The notes under the pieces: model-generated
The model's input: the letters and a program-made list of their open reading frames with translations, nothing else
What the model was told of the DNA's origin: nothing
Databases searched by the model: none
Shown here: piece after piece, positions 15,001-27,264 of the stretch
Position numbering within the stretch: the first letter of the stretch is position 1
Layout: the number at the start of each line of letters is the position of its first letter
Position numbers and translations under genes: made by a program
DNA from: Heliopora coerulea
Lineage: Eukaryota > Cnidaria > Anthozoa > Scleralcyonacea > Helioporidae
Length of the DNA stretch: 64,000 nucleotides
Assembly: GCA_030142905.1 (NCBI GenBank)
Contig: JASJOG010000068.1
Location: forward strand, 836,001-900,000
Direction: 5' to 3'

Positions 15001-18000
15001 AAAGGGGTTAACCCATGGTTTTGGACGATTTTTGGACGAATTTGAAAGTTTCGAAATAAGCTTAAAATAGGACAGTTTAGGCGAAATGATTTCGTTTGGC
15101 GTCGATTCCAGTCGTTTTAGGTTGAAATTCGAAGAGATTTTTGAGGTCGAAAATTTCACCAAAAAGTAAAGGGGTTAACCCATGGTTTTGGACGATTTTT
15201 GGACGAATTTGAAAGTTTCGAAATAAGCTTAAAATAGGAGAGTTTAGGCGAAATGATTTCGTTTGGCGTCGATTCCAGTCGTTTTAGGTTGAAATTCGAA
15301 GAAATTTTTGAGGTCGAAAATTTCACCAAAAAGTAAAGGGGTTAACCCATGGTTTTGGACGATTTTTGGACGAATTTGAAAGTTTGGAAATAAGCTTAAA
15401 ATAGGAGAGTTTAGGCGAAATGATTTCGTTTGGCGTCGATTCCAGTCGTTTTAGGTTGAAATTCGAAGAGATTTTTGAGGTCGAAAATTTCACCAAAAAG
15501 TAAAGGGGTTAACCCATGGTTTTGGAAGATTTTTGAACGAATTTGAAAGTTTCGAAATAAGCTTAAAATAGGAGAGTTTAGGCGAAATGACTTCGTTTGG
15601 CGTCGATTCCAGTCGTTTTAGGTTGAAATTCGAAGAGATTTTTGAGGTCGAAAATTTCACCAAAAAGTAAAGGGGTTAACCCATGGTTTTGGACGATTTT
15701 TGGACGAATTTGAAAGTTTGGAAATAAGCTTAAAATAGGAGAGTTTAGGCGAAATGATTTCGTTTGGCGTCGATTCCAGTCGTTTTAGGTTGAAATTCGA
15801 AGAGATTTTTGAGGTCGAAAATTTCACCAAAAAGTAAAGGGGTTAACCCATGGTTTTGGACGATTTTTGGACGAATTTGAAAGTTTCGAAATAAGCTTAA
15901 AATAGGAGAGTTTAGGCGAAATGATTTCGTTTGGCGTCGATTCCAGTCGTTTTAGGTTGAAATTCGAAGAGATTTTTGAGGTCGAAAATTTCACCAAAAA
16001 GTAAAGGGGTTAACCCATGGTTTTGGACGATTTTTGGACGAATTTGAAAGTTTGGAAATAAGCTTAAAATAGGAGAGTTTAGGCGAAATGATTTCGTTTG
16101 GCGTCGATTCCAGTCGTTTTAGGTTGAAATTCGAAGAGATTTTTGAGGTCGAAAATTTCACCAAAAAGTAAAGGGGTTAACCCATGGTTTTGGACGATTT
16201 TTGGACGAATTTGAAAGTTTCGAAATAAGCTTAAAATAGGAGAGTTTAGGCGAAATGATTTCGTTTGGCGTCGATTCCAGTCGTTTTAGGTTGAAATTCG
16301 AAGAGATTTTTGAGGTCGAAAATTTCACCAAAAAGTAAAGGGGTTAACCCATGGTTTTGGACGATTTTTGGACGAATTTGAAAGTTTGGAAATAAGCTTA
16401 AAATAGGAGAGTTTAGGCGAAATGATTTCGTTTGGCGTCGATTCCAGTCGTTTTAGGTTGAAATTCGAAGAGATTTTTGAGGTCGAAAATTTCACCAAAA
16501 AGTAAAGGGGTTAACCCATGGTTTTGGACGATTTTTGGACGAATTTGAAAGTTTCGAAATAAGCTTAAAATAGGAGAGTTTAGGCGAAATGATTTCGTTT
16601 GGCGTCGATTCCAGTCGTTTTAGGTTGAAATTCGAAGAGATTTTTGAGGTCGAAAATTTCACCAAAAAGTAAAGGGGTTAACCCATGGTTTTGGACGATT
16701 TTTGGACGAATTTGAAAGTTTCGAAATAAGCTTAAAATAGGAGAGTTTAGGCGAAATGATTTCGTTTGGCGTCGATTCCAGTCGTTTTAGGTTGAAATTC
16801 GAAGAGATTTTTGAGGTCGAAAATTTCACCAAAAAGTAAAGGGGTTAACCCATGGTTTTGGACGATTTTTGGACGAATTTGAAAGTTTGGAAATAAGCTT
16901 AAAATAGGAGAGTTTAGGCGAAATGGTTTCGTTTGGCGTCGATTCCAGTCGTTTTAGGTTGAAATTCGAAGAGATTTTTGAGGTCGAAAATTTCACCAAA
17001 AAGTAAAGGGGTTAACCCATGGTTTTGGACGATTTTTGGACGAATTTGAAAGTTTGGAAATAAGCTTAAAATAGGAGAGTTTAGGCGAAATGATTTCGTT
17101 TGGCGTCGATTCCAGTCGTTTTAGGTTGAAATTCGAAGAGATTTTTGAGGTCGAAAATTTCACCAAAAAGTAAAGGGGTTAACCCATGGTTTTGGACGAT
17201 TTTTGGACGAATTTGAAAGTTTCGAAATAAGCTTAAAATAGGAGAGTTTAGGCGAAATGATTTCGTTTGGCGTCGATTCCAGTCGTTTTAGGTTGAAATT
17301 CGAAGAGATTTTTGAGGTCGAAAATTTCACCAAAAAGTAAAGGGGTTAACCCATGGTTTTGGACGATTTTTGGACGAATTTGAAAGTTTCGAAATAAGCT
17401 TAAAATAGGACAGTTTAGGCGAAATGATTTCGTTTGGCGTCGATTCCAGTCGTTTTAGGTTGAAATTCGAAGAGATTTTTGAGGTCGAAAATTTCACCAA
17501 AAAGTAAAGGGGTTAACCCATGGTTTTGGACGATTTTTGGACGAATTTGAAAGTTTGGAAATAAGCTTAAAATAGGAGAGTTTAGGCGAAATGATTTCGT
17601 TTGGCGTCGATTCCAGTCGTTTTAGATTGAAATTCGAAGAAATTTTTGAGGTCGAAAATTTCACCAAAAAGTAAAGGGGTTAACCCATGGTTTTGGACGA
17701 TTTTTTGACGAATTTGAAAGTTTGGAAATAAGCTTAAAATAGGAGAGTTTAGGCGAAATGATTTCGTTTGGCGTCGATTCCAGTCGTTTTAGGTTGAAAT
17801 TCGAAGAGATTTTTGAGGTCGAAAATTTCACCAAAAAGTAAAGGGGTTAACCCATGGTTTTGGAAGATTTTTGAACGAATTTGAAAGTTTCGAAATAAGC
17901 TTAAAATAGGAGAGTTTAGGCGAAATGACTTCGTTTGGCGTCGATTCCAGTCGTTTTAGGTTGAAATTCGAAGAGATTTTTGAGGTCGAAAATTTCACCA

Positions 18001-21000
18001 AAAAGTAAAGGGGTTAACCCATGGTTTTGGACGATTTTTGGACGAATTTGAAAGTTTCGAAATAAGCTTAAAATAGGAGAGTTTAGGCGAAATGATTTCG
18101 TTTGGCGTCGATTCCAGTCGTTTTAGGTTGAAATTCGAAGAGATTTTTGAGGTCGAAAATTTCACCAAAAAGTAAAGGGGTTAACCCATGGTTTTGGACG
18201 ATTTTTGGACGAATTTGAAAGTTTCGAAATAAGCTTAAAATAGGAGAGTTTAGGCGAAATGATTTCGTTTGGCGTCGATTCCAGTCGTTTTAGGTTGAAA
18301 TTCGAAGAGATTTTTGAGGTCGAAAATTTCACCAAAAAGTAAAGGGGTTAACCCATGGTTTTGGACGATTTTTGGACGAATTTGAAAGTTTCGAAATAAG
18401 CTTAAAATAGGAGAGTTTAGGCGAAATGATTTCGTTTGGCGTCGATTCCAGTCGTTTTAGGTTGAAATTCGAAGAGATTTTTGAGGTCGAAAATTTCACG
18501 AAAAAGTAAAGGGGTTAACCCATGGTTTTGGACGATTTTTGGACGAATTTGAAAGTTTCGAAATAAGCTTAAAATAGGAGAGTTTAGGCGAAATGATTTC
18601 GTTTGGCGTCGATTCCAGTCGTTTTAGGTTGAAATTCGAAGAGATTTTTGAGGTCGAAAATTTCACGAAAAAGTAAAGGGGTTAACCCATGGTTTTGGAC
18701 GATTTTTGGACGAATTTGAAAGTTTCGAAATAAGCTTAAAATAGGACAGTTTAGGCGAAATGATTTCGTTTGGCGTCGATTCCAGTCGTTTTAGGTTGAA
18801 ATTCGAAGAGATTTTTGAGGTCGAAAATTTCACGAAAAAGTAAAGGGGTTAACCCATGGTTTTGGACGATTTTTGGACGAATTTGAAAGTTTCGAAATAA
18901 GCTTAAAATAGGACAGTTTAGGCGAAATGATTTCGTTTGGCGTCGATTCCAGTCGTTTTAGGTTGAAATTCGAAGAGATTTTTGAGGTCGAAAATTTCAC
19001 GAAAAAGTAAAGGGGTTAACCCATGGTTTTGGACGATTTTTGGACGAATTTGAAAGTTTCGAAATAAGCTTAAAATAGGACAGTTTAGGCGAAATGATTT
19101 CGTTTGGCGTCGATTCCAGTCGTTTTAGGTTGAAATTCGAAGAGATTTTTGAGGTCGAAAATTTCACGAAAAAGTAAAGGGGTTAACCCATGGTTTTGGA
19201 CGATTTTTGGACGAATTTGAAAGTTTCGAAATAAGCTTAAAATAGGACAGTTTAGGCGAAATGATTTCGTTTGGCGTCGATTCCAGTCGTTTTAGGTTGA
19301 AATTCGAAGAGATTTTTGAGGTCGAAAATTTCACGAAAAAGTAAAGGGGTTAACCCATGGTTTTGGACGATTTTTGGACGAATTTGAAAGTTTCGAAATA
19401 AGCTTAAAATAGGACAGTTTAGGCGAAATGATTTCGTTTGGCGTCGATTCCAGTCGTTTTAGGTTGAAATTCGAAGAGATTTTTGAGGTCGAAAATTTCA
19501 CGAAAAAGTAAAGGGGTTAACCCATGGTTTTGGACGATTTTTGGACGAATTTGAAAGTTTCGAAATAAGCTTAAAATAGGACAGTTTAGGCGAAATGATT
19601 TCGTTTGGCGTCGATTCCAGTCGTTTTAGGTTGAAATTCGAAGAGATTTTTGAGGTCGAAAATTTCACGAAAAAGTAAAGGGGTTAACCCATGGTTTTGG
19701 ACGATTTTTGGACGAATTTGAAAGTTTCGAAATAAGCTTAAAATAGGACAGTTTAGGCGAAATGATTTCGTTTGGCGTCGATTCCAGTCGTTTTAGGTTG
19801 AAATTCGAAGAGATTTTTGAGGTCGAAAATTTCACGAAAAAGTAAAGGGGTTAACCCATGGTTTTGGACGATTTTTGGACGAATTTGAAAGTTTCGAAAT
19901 AAGCTTAAAATAGGACAGTTTAGGCGAAATGATTTCGTTTGGCGTCGATTCCAGTCGTTTTAGGTTGAAATTCGAAGAGATTTTTGAGGTCGAAAATTTC
20001 ACGAAAAAGTAAAGGGGTTAACCCATGGTTTTGGACGATTTTTGGACGAATTTGAAAGTTTCGAAATAAGCTTAAAATAGGACAGTTTAGGCGAAATGAT
20101 TTCGTTTGGCGTCGATTCCAGTCGTTTTAGGTTGAAATTCGAAGAGATTTTTGAGGTCGAAAATTTCACAAAAAAGTAAAGGGGTTAACCCATGGTTTTG
20201 GACGATTTTTGGACGAATTTGAAAGTTTCGAAATAAGCTTAAAATAGGACAGTTTAGGCGAAATGATTTCGTTTGGCGTCGATTCCAGTCGTTTTAGGTT
20301 GAAATTCGAAGAGATTTTTGAGGTCGAAAATTTCACCAAAAAGTAAAGGGGTTAACCCATGGTTTTGGACGATTTTTGGACGAATTTGAAAGTTTCGAAA
20401 TAAGCTTAAAATAGGACAGTTTAGGCGAAATGATTTCGTTTGGCGTCGATTCCAGTCGTTTTAGGTTGAAATTCGAAGAGATTTTTGAGGTCGAAAATTT
20501 CACGAAAAAGTAAAGGGGTTAACCCATGGTTTTGGACGATTTTTGGACGAATTTGAAAGTTTCGAAATAAGCTTAAAATAGGACAGTTTAGGCGAAATGA
20601 TTTCGTTTGGCGTCGATTCCAGTCGTTTTAGGTTGAAATTCGAAGAGATTTTTGAGGTCGAAAATTTCACGAAAAAGTAAAGGGGTTAACCCATGGTTTT
20701 GGACGATTTTTGGACGAATTTGAAAGTTTCGAAATAAGCTTAAAATAGGACAGTTTAGGCGAAATGATTTCGTTTGGCGTCGATTCCAGTCGTTTTAGGT
20801 TGAAATTCGAAGAGATTTTTGAGGTCGAAAATTTCACGAAAAAGTAAAGGGGTTAACCCATGGTTTTGGACGATTTTTGGACGAATTTGAAAGTTTCGAA
20901 ATAAGCTTAAAATAGGACAGTTTAGGCGAAATGATTTCGTTTGGCGTCGATTCCAGTCGTTTTAGGTTGAAATTCGAAGAGATTTTTGAGGTCGAAAATT

Positions 21001-21825
21001 TCACGAAAAAGTAAAGGGGTTAACCCATGGTTTTGGACGATTTTTGGACGAATTTGAAAGTTTCGAAATAAGCTTAAAATAGGACAGTTTAGGCGAAATG
21101 ATTTCGTTTGGCGTCGATTCCAGTCGTTTTAGGTTGAAATTCGAAGAGATTTTTGAGGTCGAAAATTTCACGAAAAAGTAAAGGGGTTAACCCATGGTTT
21201 TGGACGATTTTTGGACGAATTTGAAAGTTTCGAAATAAGCTTAAAATAGGACAGTTTAGGCGAAATGATTTCGTTTGGCGTCGATTCCAGTCGTTTTAGG
21301 TTGAAATTCGAAGAGATTTTTGAGGTCGAAAATTTCACGAAAAAGTAAAGGGGTTAACCCATGGTTTTGGACGATTTTTGGACGAATTTGAAAGTTTCGA
21401 AATAAGCTTAAAATAGGACAGTTTAGGCGAAATGATTTCGTTTGGCGTCGATTCCAGTCGTTTTAGGTTGAAATTCGAAGAGATTTTTGAGGTCGAAAAT
21501 TTCACGAAAAAGTAAAGGGGTTAACCCATGGTTTTGGACGATTTTTGGACGAATTTGAAAGTTTCGAAATAAGCTTAAAATAAGAAAGTTTAGGCGAAAT
21601 GATTTCGTTTGGCGTCGATTCCAGTCGTTTTAGGTTGAAATTCGAAGAGATTTTTGAGGTCGAAAATTTCACGAAAAAGTAAAGGGGTTAACCCATGGTT
21701 TTGGACGATTTTTGGACGAATTTGAAAGTTTCGAAATAAGCTTAAAATAGGACAGTTTAGGCGAAATGATTTCGTTTGGCGTCGATTCCAGTCGTTTTAG
21801 GTTGAAATTCGAAGAGATTTTTGAG
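1..21825. repeat. 167-bp tandem satellite array (about 130 copies)
   Basis: The same sequence recurs every 167 bp (for example the string ggacgaattt at 4, 171 and 338) from the first base to 21,825, so the left end of the array is outside the window. Copies differ at only a few positions: gtttCgaaat/gtttGgaaat, aggaGag/aggaCag and tcacCaaaaa/tcacGaaaaa. Each monomer carries one HindIII (AAGCTT), one HpaI (GTTAAC, inside the palindrome GGGTTAACCC) and one NcoI (CCATGG) site. A short direct repeat, ttggacga, occurs twice 13 bp apart. The unit is not a multiple of three and carries stops in all frames, so no ORF runs through it. The near-nucleosomal period and high homogeneity fit a centromeric, pericentromeric or other heterochromatic satellite; that role is inferred. 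Confidence 0.97.
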
Positions 21826-21935
21826 ATGGAAAGTTTTACGAAAAAGTAAATTGTTTAACGGATAGTTTTTGATGATTTTTTACTGTTTTGAAATTGTTCG
21901 AAAGAAGTTTTAAATATGAAGGTTTTATGTGGAAA
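21826..21935. repeat. Degenerate terminal monomer of the 167-bp satellite
   Basis: After 21,825 the sequence still aligns to the monomer (gaaagttttacgaaaaagta, then gatgattttttactg, then a diverged cttaaaatagg region) but with many substitutions. It fades out by about 21,935. This is the typical decayed edge of an array, out of reach of unequal-exchange homogenisation. Confidence 0.75.
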
Positions 21936-22440
21936 ATTAAGTTATGTGGTGGTTTTCGTAATATTTACCGTCGTAAATTAGAGGTGGATACATTTAATAA
22001 TTTTTATAATCAATTGAAATAAAACCGGTTTTGTCGTCTATTTAGTTCCCACTTTTGATACATTTCATTATGTATTGAGGATGATGAGGTGATACCATTG
22101 TATGAAAAAATTTGTTCATTTAATTGAACGTTGGTATATCTAAGTGTTCGCATGATATAGTTACGGTATTAAGAATTACGTTTATTTATAAGGAATTTCT
22201 AAACACGAAAATTAATTAAGCTCCCAGCCTCTATTCAGCTTCGCTCTTCTAATAAGTTGCTAGTCTAGAAACTCAGAAGAAATAAGACTTCAGTCTTCCG
22301 TTTAGCTCAAATAGGGTATTGTGGAAATTCTAATTTTTTAAATTTTAAATGAAACAGAATAAAAATCAATGTAATTGAATATTAAGTTTAATAAATGTGA
22401 ACCAATTATTCACGTCTCACTTTACTCGTCTTGTAAGTTG
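21936..22440. other. AT-rich spacer between two satellite arrays
   Basis: About 500 bp of AT-rich sequence with no ORF of note, no splice-bounded exon and no clear repeat unit. It separates the 167-bp array from the 124-bp array. Confidence 0.7.
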
Positions 22441-25400
22441 GGATTCCCCTTAGAATTCATCGATTTTTTACTTTAATTCCCTTTGGAATTGGAATTCCTA
22501 TGGGATTTATTACACCAACTGAAAATTTGAATTTTAGCCGATTTTCACTTGGTGTAATAAATCCCACGGGAATTTACCACTTTTTCACTTTTGACTTTAA
22601 TTCCCTTGGGAATTGGAATTCCCATGGGATTTATTACACCAACTGAAAAATTGAATTTTGGCCGATTTTGACTTGGTGTAAGAATTCCCTTGGGAATTAA
22701 CTTTTCCCTTTTTTTTAATTTAACTCCCTTGGGAATTGGAATTCCCCTGGGATTTATTACACCAACTGAAAAATGGCATTTTGGCCGATTTTGAATTGGT
22801 GTAAGAATTCCCTTGGGAATTAACTTTTCACTTTTTTTTAACTTAACTCCCTTGGGAATTGGAATTCCCATGGGATTTATTGCACCAACTGAAAAATGGC
22901 CTTTTGTCCGATTTTGACTTGGTGTAAGAATTCCCTTGGGAATTAACTTTTCACTTTCTTTTTAACTTAACTCCCTTGGGAATTGGAATTCCCATGGGAT
23001 TTATTGCACCAACTGAAAAATGGCATTTTGGCCGATTTTGAAAATGTGTAAGAATTCCCTTGGGAATTAACTTTTCACTTTCTTTTTAACTTAACTCCCT
23101 TGGGAATTAGAATTCCCATGGGATTTATTACACCAACTGAAAAATTGAATTTTGGCCGATTTTGACTTGGTGTAAGAATTCCCTTGGGAATTAACTTTTC
23201 ACTTTCTTTTTAACTTAACTCCCTTGGGAATTGGAATTCCCCTGGGATTTATTACACCAACTGAAAAATGGCATTTTGGGTGATTATGACTTGGTGTAGG
23301 AATTCCCTTGGGAATTAACTTTTCACTCTTTTTTTTAACTTAACTCCCTTGGGAATTGGAATTCCCCTGGGATTTATTGCACCAACTGAAAAATGGCCTT
23401 TTGGGTGATTTTGACTTGGTGTAAGAATTCCCTTGGGAATTAACTTTTTACGTTTTTTTTAACTTAACTCCCTTGGGAATTGGAATTCCCCTGGGATTTA
23501 TTACACCAACTGAAAAATGGCATTTCGGCCGATTTTGACTTGGTGTAAGAATTCCCTTGGGAATTAACTTTTCACTTTCTTTTTAACTTAACTCCCTTGG
23601 GAATTGGAATTCCCATGGGATTTATTACACCAACTGAAAAATGGCCTTTTGTCCGATTTTGACTTGGTGTAAGAATTCCCTTGGGAATTAACTTTTCACT
23701 TTCTTTTTAACTTAACTCCCTTGGGAATTGAAATTCCCATGGGATTTATTACACCAACTGAAAAATGGCCTTTTGTCCGATTTTGACTTGGTGTAAGAAT
23801 TCCCTTGGGAATTAACTTTTCACTTTCTTTTTAACTTAACTCCCTTGGGAATTGGAATTCCCATGGGATTTATTACACCAACTGAAAAATGGCCTTTTGT
23901 CCGATTTTGACTTGGTGTAAGAATTCCCTTGGGAATTAACTTTTCACTTTTTTTTAACTTAACTCCCTTGGGAATTGGAATTCCCATGGGATTTATTACA
24001 CCAACTGAAAAATGGCATTTTGGGTGATTTTGACTTGGTGTAAGAATTCCGTTGGGAATTAACTTTTCACTTTCTTTTTAACTTAACTCCCTTGGGAATT
24101 GGAATTCCCATGGGATTTATTACACCAACCGAAAAATGGCATTTTGGCCGATTTTGACTTGGTGTAAGAATTCCCTTGGGAATTAACTTTTCACTTTCTT
24201 TTTAACTTAACTCCCTTGGGAATTGGAATTCCCATGGGATTTATTACACCAACTGAAAAATGGCATTTTGGCCGATTTTGAATTGGTGTAAGAATTCCCT
24301 TGGGAATTAACTTTTCACTTTCTTTTTAACTTAACTCCCTTGGGAATTAGAATTCCCATGGGATTTATTGCACCAACTGAAAAATGGCCTTTTGGGTGAT
24401 TTTGAATTGGTGTAAGAATTCCCTTGGGAATTAACTTTTCACTTTCTTTTTAACTTAACTCCCTTGGGAATTGAAATTCCCATGGGATTTATTACACCAA
24501 CTGAAAAATGGCCTTTTGTCCGATTTTGACTTGGTGTAAGAATTCCCTTGGGAATTAACTTTTCACTTTCTTTTTAACTTAACTCCCTTGGGAATTAGAA
24601 TTCCCATGGGATTTATTGCACCAACTGAAAAATGGCCTTTTGGGTGATTTTGAATTGGTGTAAGAATTCCCTTGGGAATTAACTTTTCACTTTCTTTTTA
24701 ACTTAACTCCCTTGGGAATTGAAATTCCCATGGGATTTATTACACCAACTGAAAAATGGCCTTTTGTCCGATTTTGACTTGGTGTAAGAATTCCCTTGGG
24801 AATTAACTTTTCACTTTCTTTTTAACTTAACTCCCTTGGGAATTGAAATTCCCATGGGATTTATTACACCAACTGAAAAATGGCCTTTTGTCCGATTTTG
24901 ACTTGGTGTAAGAATTCCCTTGGGAATTAACTTTTCACTTTCTTTTTAACTTAACTCCCTTGGGAATTGGAATTCCCATGGGATTTATTACACCAACCGA
25001 AAAATGGCATTTTGGCCGATTTTGACTTGGTGTAAGAATTCCCTTGGGAATTAACTTTTCACTTTCTTTTTAACTTAACTCCCTTGGGAATTGGAATTCC
25101 CATGGGATTTATTACACCAACTGAAAAATTGAATTTTGTCCGATTTTGACTTGGTGTAAGAATTCCCTTGGGAATTAACTTTTCACTCTTTTTTTAACTT
25201 AACTCCATTGGGAATTGGAATTCCCATGGGATTTATTGCACCAACTGAAAAATGGCCTTTTGGGTGATTTTGACTTGGTGTAAGAATTCCCTTGGGAATT
25301 AACTTTTCACTTTTTTTTAACTTAACTCCCTTGGGAATTGGAATTCCCATGGGATTTATTGCACCAACTGAAAAATGGCATTTTGGCCGATTTTGACTTG

Positions 25401-26039
25401 GTGTAAGAATTCCCTTGGGAATTAACTTTTCACTTTTTTTTAACTTAACTCCCTTGGGAATTGGAATCCCCATGGGATTTATTACACCAACTGAAAAATT
25501 GAATTTTGTCCGATTTTGACTTGGTGTAAGAATTCCCTTGGGAATTAACTTTTCACTCTTTTTTTAACTTAACTCCATTGGGAATTGGAATTCCCATGGG
25601 ATTTATTGCACCAACTGAAAAATGGCCTTTTGGGTGATTTTGACTTGGTGTAAGAATTCCCTTGGGAATTAACTTTTCACTTTTTTTTAACTTAACTCCC
25701 TTGGGAATTGGAATTCCCATGGGATTTATTGCACCAACTGAAAAATGGCATTTTGGCCGATTTTGACTTGGTATAAGAATCCCCTTGGGAATCAACTTTT
25801 CCCTTTTTATTTCAACTTAATTTCCTTGGGAATTGGAATTCCCCGGGATTTGTTACACCAACTTAAAAATTGAATTTTGGCCGATTTTGACTTGGTGTAA
25901 TAAATCCCATGGGAATTGGAATTCCCTTAGGAATTTAGTACTTTTTCACTATTGACGTTAATTCCCTTGGGAACTGGAATACCCATAGGATTTATTACAC
26001 CAACTGAAAAATTGAATTTTGGCCGATTTTGATATGGTG
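22441..26039. repeat. Second tandem array, about 124-bp unit, palindrome-rich
   Basis: The motif cccatgggatttatt recurs at 22,867, 22,991 and 23,115 and onward with a 123-125 bp spacing, giving about 29 units. Each unit contains inverted repeats: tgggaattGGaattccca and aattcccTTgggaatt, each with a 2-nt centre. At both outer edges the unit keeps a full terminal inverted repeat pair: tgggatttattacacca at 22,501 with its complement at 22,550-22,566, and a similar pair around 25,850-25,908. Most internal units have lost the right arm (ggtgtaagaattccc replaces ggtgtaataaatccc). This suggests a foldback or MITE-like element that became tandemly amplified. Apparent minus-strand ORFs with a 41-residue repeat arise only where neighbouring units are exactly 123 bp long, and are not genes. 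Confidence 0.93.
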
Positions 26040-27127
26040 AAAAAAAAAACTAAACCAACTTGGTTAAAATATCATATTAAAATACTGGCTTTAGCCTATA
26101 AATTCAAAAATTTTACGTCAAATTCCTTCGAAATAATCTGAATAAGCGATAGCAATATCTGACGTTATCTGGCAAAAAAAAAATTTTTTCCGATAGAGTA
26201 ATATCTCTTGAAAGCAGATGAAAACGCTGCTAAAGTAGTTGATCCACATCTGATATTAAGTTGAATTGGGATGGTCTATCGTGATTAAGTTTCTAAAAAC
26301 TTATATCTAAACATGCAACTCCCCTGACCAAAACAGTCGGGGTGAATGTTTGCTCTGCTTCTTCGTATTGCTCCAGGCGGCTGAAAATGTCTCGCGTCGT
26401 TCAGGTACGTTCTCAATGAGCCATTACAATCTTCTATCAAAACCAAGGAACCTCTTGGCTACTTAAATAATTACCTGAAAAAAATTGAATGATAATCTAC
26501 GATCCTAATTTTACATGGAGATGCAGACGCAGTAAATCGGTAGGTTTCATATGACTTCAAACCGACCCACATGGAAGGCAACTAGAAAATTCCGACGTTT
26601 AAAAGACCGAATAATTTATGGAAATACTCTTGTTCATAAGCATTTTTAAACTAGCACAGAAATGACTGCAACCTAGCAAAAGGTACACGTTGGGCAGGTA
26701 GATAAATGTGTGCAGGTATGTGTATAAGTATAACGGTGGTTCATGTGTAAGTATAATGTATATGTATACAAATGCGTATAAGAGTATGTGTATATTTATA
26801 TGTATATTTGGACATAGATATGATTAAGCCTGGTTTACACTTGAGCAAAAGCACAAGCGTAAGGACAAAACAAAAGGCAAAACAAAAGGCAAAACAAAGG
26901 AATGAAGTCAAGCCTGCGACCTAAGGATCGTCATAAGCCAAGAGCCGAACTTTCACAAAAGAATCTCATTAACTTCTATTGTACGCGGAACCAACATGAC
27001 TGACATATTGTCTTTTGCATTCTAAAGAATTGGTTGTAACCCACGTATTTTCAAGTGTATACCTATCAATAAATCTATATTTCTATATGTACTATTTGTA
27101 TTCCGAACACCAAAGAACAGAAGGGCC
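26040..27127. other. Intergenic region downstream of gene A
   Basis: No coding exon is recognised. It holds a low-complexity gtatgtgtata tract (about 26,700-26,820) and an imperfect short tandem tract of aaggcaaaacaa units (about 26,865-26,900). If gene A ends at 27,128, its 3' UTR and polyadenylation site should lie here. I see no convincing AATAAA on the minus strand close to the stop. Confidence 0.5.
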
Positions 27128-27264
27128 TTACATTGCTGGAACTTGAAAATTACCTGATTGAAGGCTCAAGCATTGGTAGCCGTTCCCGGAAAATCCTTCT
27201 TTGCACTGACAATTGTTGTTTACACACACAGCATTCACGGGATGGCACTTGACACAAATAGGTG
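27128..27264 (-). CDS. Gene A E17: CxxC-type EGF and putative C-terminus
   Basis: Encodes [19 protein letters not shown] and then a [12 protein letters not shown] tail. Read straight through, it continues for a few residues (GNFQVPAM) to a TAA at 27,128-27,130. However, CAG|GTAATT at 27,154/27,153 is a usable splice donor, so a further terminal exon is possible. I saw no good downstream candidate before the 124-bp array, so I place the stop here with moderate confidence. Confidence 0.55.

Noticed and set aside
1..21825. CRISPR-like array
   Set aside because: Units are contiguous and nearly identical over the full 167 bp with no variable spacers; this is a eukaryotic satellite.
1..21825. CENP-B box in the 167-bp monomer
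   Set aside because: The closest stretch (ttcgtttggcgtcga) lacks the A and CGGG of the core consensus TTCGnnnnAnnCGGG.
22545..25795. Minus-strand ORFs of 80-108 residues with a 41-residue repeat (MGIPIPKGVKLKK...) in the second array
   Set aside because: They exist only where adjacent repeat units are 123 bp long and break wherever a unit is 124 or 125 bp. There are no codon or start-site signals; it is non-coding repeat DNA.
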